Positions 52,001 to 57,716 of a stretch of DNA of 64,000 bases are shown here, one piece after another. Position numbers and translations under genes: made by a program. Below the pieces are notes generated by a model. It did no database searches and had not been told where the DNA came from. It worked only from the letters and a program-made list of their open reading frames with translations. Each line of letters starts with the position of its first letter. Positions within the stretch are counted from its first letter, which is position 1. The stretch is from Anarhynchus alexandrinus (lineage: Eukaryota > Chordata > Aves > Charadriiformes > Charadriidae), in NCBI GenBank assembly GCA_008711295.1, contig VUYV01000148.1:1841196-1905195 (forward strand), in the 5' to 3' direction.

Positions 52001-53529
52001 TACACACCGTTGCTTGGACCCATAGGATACTGCAGGGAGTACCCGCCGTAAGGATACTGGGGGCCTTGACCGGAGGCCCGAGGGTAATAGTAGGGGTTGT
52101 CAGAGTTCTGGAACTTATAATAGGACGTCTGGGCCTGGCGGGCTTCCCCCCAGGAGGTGGGGCTCACTTCATCGTCCGTATCTAGGAAGTGAAGCTGAGC
52201 AGTTTGGCTCTTCAGGGCGGGTTTTTGGTCCGGGTTGTTTGGGTCCCACAGCCTGCGAGCAGTGCCACCTCGGCCCCTGCTTCGGGGGCCTTTACTCCCA
52301 GCCCCGCCGAGCAGGAGTCTGGGCCCAGGGTGACTGGGTTCGGGGGAGCCCGCGGTGCTGGCAGAGAGGTCCGTGTTTGCAGGCAGGAACAGAATCCCAC
52401 GGCCCCTCCCTTGGGGCTCTCTGCTCTGGCTTCTCGCCTCCGAAGTCTCTGAGTCATTGCAACTAACAAACGCCTTCAGGGGCTTTTTTTTATCTGTATC
52501 TGCCAGACTGATATCCCTGTTCATAGTCTTGCTGTCAAATGTGACTCGATACGGTCCCTTGACTTCCCTGCCGTTGCTGCTCCATTCGCTTTCGCTCCTA
52601 GAAGCTCGACTCTGCTCTGAACGCTTTTTCTTGTCTGAATTCCTGCTGGAGACATATGCTTCTGCCTCATCAATTCTGTCATCGTCCAAGGAGTCAGTGG
52701 AGGACGCAGAGAGCTGCTTCCTAGGACGTGTTCTTTCTCTGGCACGCTCCTGCCGCCTCTCCACCCCATCCACGAGTGGGGCTCCATCTAAGCTATTGTT
52801 GCTTCCAGCTGAGCTTGTGCTGCAGGTGCGGTATCGGCTCCGCCGCTTGTCAGAGCGGGAGTACCGTTTGGTAGAGCCCAGCTTCCCCTGCATCACCTCA
52901 TCGCTTGTTCTCCTTATCCTGTCGCTTCGCTCCATTCTTCTTCCTTTTTCTCCCTTTGAGGCTTTCACTCCTTCCCCTGTCTGGCTCCCCTCTCTATCCT
53001 CCTTGCTCAATTTGGTTTTCCTGTTATTGTCTTTTCCAGTACCTTTCTCAGCCTTTTCATCTCTCTCGACTTTCAGCTGCTGCATCTTACTGGTGACTTC
53101 TTCCGTAGCTGACCGTAGGGCTGGTTCTTTGGCAGCTGAATGCAGGCGTTTCCCAGGCTGGTATATCTGCTGGTCCGGCTTCTTGGTTCTCCTGGTGGTC
53201 TTAGGACACAACTCATCTGGAGCGGGCTGCTTGGACAAGTTCTCCTGGCTCTGAAGACTACCTTTAGTCTCTGTCTCTTCATGTTCTTGTGAAGGGCCAT
53301 TCTGCTTAGAGCTGTCACCTTTGCTGAAATCCTCCATGACTGGAGCCTCTCCTCCCGAAAGGCCCTTGTCGCTGGCACTCTCCTCCTCAGCTCTGCTCCT
53401 CTCCTTCTCTGAGGGTTCATGCTTTGGTGGCACAAGTTTGCTCCTCAGCCGGGAGAGGCCAGGCTTGTAAATCTCCAGGTCTGGGCGCCTGTTGTCTTTG
53501 CGATGCCTTGGCTCCTTCACTTCCTTCAT
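24951..53529 (-). CDS. SMG6: SMG6, telomerase-binding EST1A / nonsense-mediated decay endonuclease (N-terminal 926 residues, 5' part of gene)
   Basis: Nine coding exons on the minus strand join in phase to a protein that follows vertebrate SMG6 from its N-terminal disordered region into the 14-3-3-like/TPR domain. In the known family, SMG6 cleaves premature-stop mRNAs near the stop codon with a C-terminal PIN domain, binds the exon junction complex and UPF1, and was first described as a telomerase-associated EST1 homologue. Two exon-junction-binding motifs are visible at residues 17-29 (DLEIYKPGLSRLR) and 119-130 (DQQIYQPGKRLH). Residues 1-585 are low-complexity, rich in Arg, Ser and Gly. Residues from about 586 form the helical 14-3-3-like region (YERSILMDIEF, KLDAVYYYMRSLAASNP). 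The start is the first Met of the large exon, with A at -3; it aligns with an internal Met about 31 residues into human SMG6. Exons from about residue 927 on, including the PIN domain, are outside the window. Identification is very secure; the exact N terminus is less so. Confidence 0.96.
25097..28997 (-). other. SMG6: SMG6 intron between coding exons 8 and 9
   Basis: About 3.9 kb of intron without recognised genes, repeats or RNA structures. Scattered short open frames show no family resemblance. Confidence 0.8.
28998..29059 (-). CDS. SMG6: SMG6 coding exon 8 (residues 858-877)
   Basis: 62-base exon encoding LNKRFILSFLHAHGKLFTRI. The acceptor CCCATGCAG follows a long pyrimidine tract, and the donor is GTAAGT. 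It is separated from the previous exon by about 15.2 kb. Confidence 0.93.
29498..29519 (+). repeat. (AAAT)n microsatellite
   Basis: About five units of ATAA in tandem, near the SMG6 exon 8 acceptor side of the large intron. Confidence 0.8.
30413..30898. other. Assembly gap (486 unknown bases)
   Basis: A run of N inside the large SMG6 intron, immediately followed by T and a run of 12 or more C. The length may be an estimate. Any exon or repeat inside it is invisible. Confidence 0.99.
34326..34351. repeat. Inverted repeat, 9-bp arms with an 8-base loop
   Basis: AACCAAACT ... AGTTTGGTT in AT-rich sequence 300 bases upstream of the old CR1. No terminator or known RNA match. Confidence 0.6.
34655..35366 (+). 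mobile_element. Old CR1-type LINE 3' portion (antisense to SMG6)
   Basis: Starts near TTATGCATCTGGGATCATG and contains GGGTTAATGCATCCCTCAG, GAAATACTGCATCCAGTTCT, a decayed reverse-transcriptase C-terminal stretch (RVQKPAIKVIQRLE...LKQLNLFS), ACTAGATGATCTAATGGTCC and a terminal AAACTCTATGAATCTATG. This is the order of the CR1-group 3' end seen in turtles and crocodilians as well as birds. Frames are interrupted and an internal part is missing. Replication-incompetent relic. Confidence 0.8.
41184..41205 (+). repeat. T12A10 self-complementary homopolymer pair
   Basis: Twelve T directly followed by ten A; can fold back on itself in either strand. Confidence 0.85.
44310..44522 (-). CDS. SMG6: SMG6 coding exon 7 (residues 787-857)
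   Basis: 71 codons from AEQMEQRKHQ to NGLGNLSPSD, including RLEIWIHPSHPRSSQG. Acceptor TGCCCAG, donor GTGAGT. Phase 0 at both ends. Confidence 0.94.
44523..45174 (-). other. SMG6: SMG6 intron between coding exons 6 and 7
   Basis: 0.65 kb with nothing recognised beyond the splice sites. Confidence 0.75.
45175..45285 (-). CDS. SMG6: SMG6 coding exon 6 (residues 750-786)
   Basis: Exactly 37 codons (RRKLDAVYYYMRSLAASNP to FEETKRK) between acceptor TTTTTGCAG and donor GTGAGT. This is the most conserved part of the 14-3-3-like domain. Confidence 0.94.
45286..46612 (-). other. SMG6: SMG6 intron between coding exons 5 and 6
   Basis: 1.3 kb. The only notable feature is a pyrimidine-rich then A-rich run near 46,470-46,500. 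Confidence 0.75.
46613..46691 (-). CDS. SMG6: SMG6 coding exon 5 (residues 723-749)
   Basis: Short 79-base exon encoding (S)WYLKAQQIAPKNGRPYNQ to LLAIYT, a TPR-like turn. Acceptor TTCCTCAG, donor GTAAGA. Too short to stand out as an open reading frame. Confidence 0.92.
46692..47814 (-). other. SMG6: SMG6 intron between coding exons 4 and 5
   Basis: 1.1 kb with nothing recognised beyond the splice sites. Confidence 0.75.
47815..47921 (-). CDS. SMG6: SMG6 coding exon 4 (residues 688-722)
   Basis: Encodes VKYALISAQRCMICQGD to NYGKAR after TTTCCAG. Ends two bases into a Ser codon before donor GTATTG. Cys/His-rich helical repeat typical of SMG5/6/7. Confidence 0.93.
47922..48665 (-). other. SMG6: SMG6 intron between coding exons 3 and 4
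   Basis: 0.74 kb with nothing recognised beyond the splice sites. Confidence 0.75.
48666..48776 (-). CDS. SMG6: SMG6 coding exon 3 (residues 651-687)
   Basis: 37 codons (GTAFFDGLLQKLQ to SKPLRKM) between acceptor TTGCAG and donor GTAGGT. It matches the vertebrate segment FFDSLLQKLQVTYKFKLEDY, with small substitutions. Confidence 0.93.
48925..49065 (+). mobile_element. CR1 LINE 3' fragment in an SMG6 intron
   Basis: GGTTTTCAAGACTGAGCTAG, CCTGCTTTGAGCAAGAGGTT, GGACTAAAGCCCTCCAG and a terminal CCTAATTCTATA follow the classic avian CR1 3' end, including one remnant of the ATTCTATG-type terminal unit. Degraded and short. Confidence 0.75.
49484..49676 (-). CDS. SMG6: SMG6 coding exon 2 (residues 586-650)
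   Basis: Begins after CTGTAG and completes the split Arg codon. Encodes VEMLQLYERSILMDIEFSD through LLQLLDE, the first helices of the 14-3-3-like domain. Donor GTAAGA. Confidence 0.93.
49677..51772 (-). other. SMG6: SMG6 intron between coding exons 1 and 2
   Basis: About 2.1 kb intron with no repeat or gene that I recognise. Confidence 0.8.
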
Positions 53530-53534
53530 GTTTT
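51773..53534 (-). CDS. SMG6: SMG6 coding exon 1 (residues 1-585)
   Basis: Large exon with acceptor TTTTTACCTAG at its 5' side. Five bases (AAAAC) precede the ATG at 53,529. The donor follows CAGCTGAG (GTTTGT). It encodes both exon-junction-binding motifs, an Arg/Ser-rich stretch, a Tyr/Pro/Gly-rich segment and the conserved NLLSRDRISPEGLEKMAQL end. Read alone, the frame runs past the donor to a stop at 51,754; those extra residues are intronic. Confidence 0.95.
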
Positions 53535-54351
53535 CTAGGTAAAAAGGAAGAGAAAAAAGTTATTCCCACCACAAACCAGCCAGGGACAAAAAAAAAAAAA
53601 GATAATAAACATTCAAGGAGAAATATTAAGTAAAGGCAAAGAGTCTAATGCCCTCAGGGCAGGTCCGAGAGAACAGATCTGAAATTCTCTGACAGTGTTT
53701 ACAGGAAATCAGAAAGCAAGAGTAGGAAATGAGAAAGTGTAACAAAGCTGATCAAATCCTTGGCCTGACTGACTTACAACACAACCGTTTCACCTCAAAG
53801 AGCCAGCGAGCTGAGAAAGTGACAGATAAAAGCACAACGCGCGACCTGAACACTCGTACGCAAGTACTGGATGAAAAGTTTTAGCATTAAAGGTTTCAGC
53901 AGCAGCCTGCTCGGTGCAGGAGGAGCCTTTTTATCGGCAGGTACAGCCTTCTCCAGCAGCCCCCCTGCTCTGCCAGCAGACCGTTTTGAGCCAAAGACGT
54001 ATTCTCTCCCCACTCCCCCCGCCACGTTTCCCCGCTCCTCTCTATAACTGTATTTACACAAAAACTCATTAGAGAGCACAGCTTAGACGACATGTAATTA
54101 AACGTTTCACCAAGCCTGGCTGTTACACGCTGTTTTTCCTCAGCTTTTCCCTCCCGTCGGTAACTCGCACCAGCCCGTACCACCGAACCTCAGCCACGCG
54201 AAGGCCACCGCCACCAGGGGCCGGGCCCGGCGGGGGGCAGAGGGGTCCCCGGGGCGGGGGGGTGGGGGGAAAGGGACAGACCTGACCCCGGGGCAAAGCC
54301 CCCCCGGCTGCCGCTGCCCTCCCCGGGCGACGGTGTTTGCGTGCTCTCACC
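53535..54351 (-). other. SMG6: SMG6 intron 1 (between the inferred 5' UTR exon and coding exon 1)
   Basis: 0.8 kb; AT-rich near the exon, with an A13 run on the plus strand near 53,588, becoming CpG-rich towards the promoter. Confidence 0.45.
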
Positions 54352-54480
54352 CCGGCGACAACCGTGTCCGGGGCGACGCGGGGGCGGCGGCCCCTACCGG
54401 GGGCTCGGAGGGGCCCGGGCCCGCCCCCGGGCAGGTGCCGCTGAGGGGAGGGTGGAAAGGCCTAAGNGCCGCGCAGGGCC
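54352..54480 (-). other. SMG6: Probable SMG6 first (untranslated) exon
   Basis: A good donor (GGG then GTGAGAG) on the minus strand in the CpG-rich divergent promoter is a natural partner for the coding-exon acceptor at 53,535. No ATG opens a frame through it: the ATG near 54,495 stops after about 11 codons. The exon is therefore most likely 5' UTR. The transcription start is not visible, and one unresolved base lies at 54,467. The exon is inferred, not seen in a transcript. Confidence 0.4.
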
Positions 54481-54490
54481 AAAACACCTC

Positions 54491-54502
54491 CGCGCATGCG
54501 CG
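54491..54502. promoter_or_regulatory. Palindromic NRF1 binding site
   Basis: CGCGCATGCGCG is a perfect 12-base palindrome matching the NRF1 consensus YGCGCAYGCGCR. It lies 27 bases upstream of the preferred SRR ATG and on the SMG6 side of it, so it could serve both directions. NRF1 drives many TATA-less housekeeping promoters. Confidence 0.65.
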
Positions 54503-54528
54503 TTGGCGGGCAGCGCAGCGCCGCGCAC

Positions 54529-54696
54529 ATGGCCGCGCCGTGCCGCCCGTCGCTGGCCGAGGTCCGGGCGGCGGAGCGGCGGTTGGGTCAGCGGCTGCAC
54601 CGCACCCCGCTGCTCACCAGCACCGGGCTGGACCGCCTGGCCGGCCGACGGCTGCTCTTTAAGTGCGAGCTCTTCCAGAGGACCGGTTCCTTCAAG
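54529..54696 (+). CDS. SRR: SRR coding exon 1 (residues 1-56)
   Basis: GC-rich exon encoding MAAPCRPSLAEV to FQRTGSFK, ending exactly at the PLP lysine codon AAG before donor GTGCGC. Confidence 0.95.
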
Positions 54697-56855
54697 GTGC
54701 GCGGGGACGGCGGCACAGCATGGCGTCGGGGCGAAGGTCGCTTCTAACTCGCTGGAAGCAGAGGTGGCTCCTGCCACCCTGCATGGGGGCTGAAGTGTTT
54801 CCTAGGGCACAGGGGAGGCAGCAAGGAAGGGCAGATTTAGATTAGAAATTAGGAAGAAATTTTTCCCTCTGAGGGTGGTGAGGCACTGGCGCAGGTTGCC
54901 CAGAGAAGCTGTGGCTGCCCCATCCCTGGAAGTGTTCAAGGCCAGGTTGGACGGGGCTTGGAGCAACCTGGGCTGGTGGGAGGTGTCCCTGCCCAGGGCA
55001 GGGGGGTTGGAAGGGTTGGAACTTGACAATCCCTTCCACACCGGCTCCTGGGCAGCGGCACTGAGGGTGCTGCACTGACCTTGCAGATCCGCGGTGCCCT
55101 CAATGCAGTCAGGAGCCTCGTCGAGGAGAGCGAGCGGGATGGAGGGGAGCTGCCCCGGGCCGTCGTGACGCACAGCAGTGGGAATCATGGCCAGGCGCTT
55201 GCCTGTGCTGCTCAGGCAGAAGGTAACGTGTACCCCAAGCTCCACCTCCGTCCCAGAGAGCAGCCGGCAGCAGGCACAGGGGTAAATGCAGAGCTGGTTC
55301 CTGGGCCGGGGCAGCTCCAGACACCCAGCTCTGTCCCCCTTGGAGATAACTGGGGGTGTCCCTTGCCTGAACAGGCACAGCCCAGGCTTCGGACACGTTG
55401 CTCCTGCAGCTCTAATTGGCTGCTTGTGGCTTTTTGGCTGTTGGATGTGCCTTCTCTTTTGTCATGCAGGGATTCCTGCCTACATCGTGGTGCCCCGGAC
55501 AGCCCCACGCTGTAAGCAAGCCGCCATCCACGCCTACGGTGCCACGCTGGTGCCCTGCGAGCCCAGCGACGAGGTAAGGCACTAGGGAAATCAGCCAGGG
55601 ACACAGCCCAGCCACACTGAGAGGTGACGTTCTGCATCTTCCCCCTAGTCCAGAGCCGAGACAGCAGCTCGCGTAGTCCAGGAGACAGGAGGAGTCATGG
55701 TGCACCCCAACCAGGAGCCAGCGGTGATCGCGGGGCAAGGTACTATCGCCCTGGAGGTGCTGGAGCAGGTAAGGGAAACACACAGCCCGGCCCGGGGCTC
55801 TGCTCCTCGCAGGCAGGGGCGCAGCAAGAAGTGCCAGAAGCACTCACGCTTCCTTTCTGCACAGGCACCCGAGGTAAACGCAGTGGTGGTTCCCGTCGGA
55901 GGCGGAGGAATGATTGCAGGAATAGCAGTTGCCATTAAGGTAGGCAACAGCTCATCTGGGAAGTGATGGCTGCATCTCCCTGTGGGGAGGGCAGGGCTCC
56001 CAAAGACAGGCAGCAGCTTTTCTCTTTAGAAACGGAGAGAGCTCTCTGGGTGCCTGGGGTCTGCACGGCAGCAGCGTGGCGTACTTGGCCCCCTGCGCAC
56101 GCAGCAATAGCAGACAGGTACACACTAGTTTAAACCGAGCGGCTCCTCCTGCTCTCCGCAGGCTTTGAGACAAGATGTGAAAGTGTTCGCTGCCGAGCCA
56201 CGCAATGCAGACGACTGTTACCAGTCCAAGGTAAGAGGGGAACTGACCCCCAACCTTCACCCGCCGGATACCATCGCGGATGCAGTTAAAACCAGCATCG
56301 GACCAACCACATGGCCCATCATCAGGGATTTGGTTGATGACGTCCTGACAGTCTCAGAGGAAGAAATCAAGGTAAAATGCTCCTGGCTGCCTTCTCACGG
56401 TAGCTGCCAGCAGGCAGCTGCCTCCATCCATGCTCTGCCCCTCCACTCTCACCCCTCCACTCTCCCAGGGCAGCGCAAGCCCCTGCTCACCACCGCAGCT
56501 GTACAACACCCACGCTGTCTCCAGCTGGAAAGGGCTGGCGGAAGCTCTGCTCTCCCTTCCCAGAGCGCTGTGGAGATGCGCACACGCAGTGCCCTCCGCA
56601 GCCCCGGAGCAGCCTGTACTTGCTGCTGGGATGACAGCTGCTGCTCTGTCCCGACAGCGAGCAACGCGGCTGGTGTGGGAAAGGATGAAGCTGCTGATTG
56701 AGCCAACAGCGGGTGTGGGAGTGGCGGCCGTGCTCTCGGAACGGTTCCAGGCAGTCTCCCGGGACGTGGAGAACGTTTGCATCGTGCTGTGTGGGGGAAA
56801 CGTGGACCTGAGCTCCCTGACCTGGCTCACAGACCTCCCTGGGAAAGCGGAATGA
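54529..56855 (+). CDS. SRR: SRR, serine racemase (complete, 7 coding exons, 336 aa)
   Basis: Pyridoxal-phosphate enzyme of fold type II that converts L-serine to D-serine and also eliminates water from serine to give pyruvate; in brain it supplies the NMDA-receptor co-agonist. Seven exons join in phase with one stop. Visible landmarks, with human counterparts from family knowledge: cofactor lysine in GSFK at residue 56 (human Lys56); catalytic serine in THSSGNHG at 87 (human Ser84); glycine loop GGGG at 188-191; metal ligands Glu213 and Asp219 in AAEPRNADDC; NQEPAVIAGQGT. Two oddities: the position equal to human Ser313 is Cys316 (LCGGN), and the C terminus ends in GKAE, lacking the human SVSV PDZ ligand. 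The start at 54,529 aligns residue for residue with human Met1. An in-frame ATG at 54,496 would add 11 residues but is not favoured. Convergent with TSR1. Confidence 0.97.
54831..55040 (+). mobile_element. CR1 LINE 3' fragment in SRR intron 1
   Basis: Runs from a segment like GATTTAGATTAGAAATTAGG through AAGAAATTTTTCCCTCTGAG, CACTGGCGCAGGTTGCCCAG and TGGAAGTGTTCAAGGCCAGG to a GGAACTTGACAATCCCTTCC end. This is the order of the avian CR1 3' end. The copy is truncated and lacks the terminal octamer repeats. It ends about 46 bases before the exon 2 acceptor. Confidence 0.88.
55087..55222 (+). CDS. SRR: SRR coding exon 2
   Basis: IRGALNAVRSLV to CAAQAEG, between CCTTGCAG and GTAACG. Contains the catalytic-serine motif THSSGNHG. 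The linker EESERDGGELP is three residues longer than in human. Confidence 0.95.
55470..55573 (+). CDS. SRR: SRR coding exon 3
   Basis: (G)IPAYIVVPRTAPRCKQ to VPCEPSDE; acceptor GTCATGCAG, donor GTAAGG. Confidence 0.95.
55649..55768 (+). CDS. SRR: SRR coding exon 4
   Basis: 40 codons, SRAETAARVVQETG to ALEVLEQ, including HPNQEPAVIAGQGT. Acceptor CCCCCTAG, donor GTAAGG. Confidence 0.95.
55865..55939 (+). CDS. SRR: SRR coding exon 5
   Basis: 25 codons, APEVNAVVVPVGGGGMIAGI to VAIK, carrying the glycine-rich phosphate-binding loop. Acceptor TGCACAG, donor GTAGGC. Confidence 0.95.
56162..56371 (+). CDS. SRR: SRR coding exon 6
   Basis: 70 codons, ALRQDVKVFAAEPRNADD to TVSEEEIK. Metal-binding Glu and Asp are present. 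Acceptor CTCCGCAG, donor GTAAAA. Confidence 0.95.
56658..56855 (+). CDS. SRR: SRR coding exon 7 (C-terminal, stop TGA)
   Basis: RATRLVWERMKLLIEPTAG to TDLPGKAE and stop TGA at 56,853. Acceptor CCCGACAG. Holds LCGGNVDL, with Cys where human has Ser313. Confidence 0.95.
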   Translation, partial: RATRLVWERMKLLIEPTAGVGVAAVLSERFQAVSRDVENVCIVLCGGNVDLSSLTWLTDLPGKAE

Positions 56856-57537
56856 GAACGGAGCTGTGTCTCAAGTGGCAGAAACCTCACTCTGCATTTG
56901 TACAGTCTGGTTTGCGCGCTACTGAAAACAGATGAATGACCCCAAACGTTTGAAAGTTTTTGTGGAGGGATGAGGGAAGCTGGTGTTGGTTGCTACAGCA
57001 GAGTCGCTTGGTTCCAAAGCAAAGGGTTACTACTGGGGGGGGGCGGGGCTGGAAGCAAAGCACTGCCTGTTCTCCCCTCCCCAGCCACTCTGCTCTGGGA
57101 CAGGCCTCCAGTGAGCTGCACTGGCACTCTCCCCAGCTGCTACTTTGCCTTTCTTTCTCAGCATCAACAATAATTTCCAGCAAGCTCCTGTCCTTGGTAC
57201 AGCAAAATCCCTGCACCTACCACTATTGCACAGTATGAGGGAAAGACACCAGCCCCAGCGGGCCAGGGGTTTCACACAGAAAGGGTGCACACAGCCTCCC
57301 TGTTTGGCCTCTACAGCCAGATACCACCAAGACACAGGCGCTTAGATGTTTTTTAAAACATTTTCCATTAAAATAAATAGCTGTAGCTGGTACCTGAGCA
57401 GCAGCTGGTGAGACAGCTGCCCCTGTACAGACCCCAGCAGTAATACGTCCAAGATGTCAGTGCTGTCCTCGCTGTGCAGGGGCTGAGAACAGCGTCCGGG
57501 GAGCTAAGGCACAAACTGCATTAGCCATGCTGGAGAC
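56856..57537. other. Convergent 3' ends of SRR and TSR1
   Basis: 682 bases between the two stop codons. They hold the SRR 3' UTR with its AATAAA and a G-rich run near 57,036. No canonical AATAAA or ATTAAA is visible on the minus strand for TSR1, so its 3' UTR may use a variant signal or overlap SRR. Confidence 0.6.
57372..57377 (+). terminator. SRR: SRR polyadenylation signal AATAAA
   Basis: AATAAA, overlapped by ATTAAA at 57,368, lies about 520 bases after the SRR stop. It is the only clear plus-strand signal before the TSR1 coding end, giving a 3' UTR of roughly 0.53 kb. Confidence 0.6.
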
Positions 57538-57716
57538 TTATTCCATTTCCACCTCCTGCACCGGCAGCGCACTCTCACTCCTCACCCATGGCACAGGCTC
57601 CGGAACATGGGGGTCGTAAGTCCATTTAGGATAAACGCGCTTGTAGAGGTTCAGCAGCACTGTATCCTGGGACTTTAGCTGTCCATCAAAGTGGCACTTC
57701 ATGTGACCATGGGTCC
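57538..57716 (-). CDS. TSR1: TSR1 coding exon 15 (C-terminal, stop TAA)
   Basis: (G)[17 protein letters not shown] to VQEVEME with stop TAA at 57,538-57,540. Acceptor TGCCTAG. Confidence 0.94.

Larger units (their letters stand above)
54180..54720. promoter_or_regulatory. CpG-rich bidirectional promoter of SMG6 and SRR
   Basis: A dense CpG block separates the SMG6 first-exon donor (54,352, leftward) from the SRR start codon (54,529, rightward). There is no TATA box at a sensible position. Head-to-head SMG6/SRR arrangement is also the human layout. Confidence 0.75.

Noticed and set aside
52355..53254. 299-codon open frame on the plus strand, antisense to SMG6 coding exon 1
   Set aside because: It mirrors the Arg/Ser-rich codons of SMG6 on the other strand, resembles no protein family and crosses the well-supported exon.
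54496..54528. Upstream in-frame ATG as SRR start
   Set aside because: Would add 11 Arg/Gly-rich residues over the NRF1 site; the second ATG aligns exactly with the vertebrate N terminus. Left as a minor alternative.
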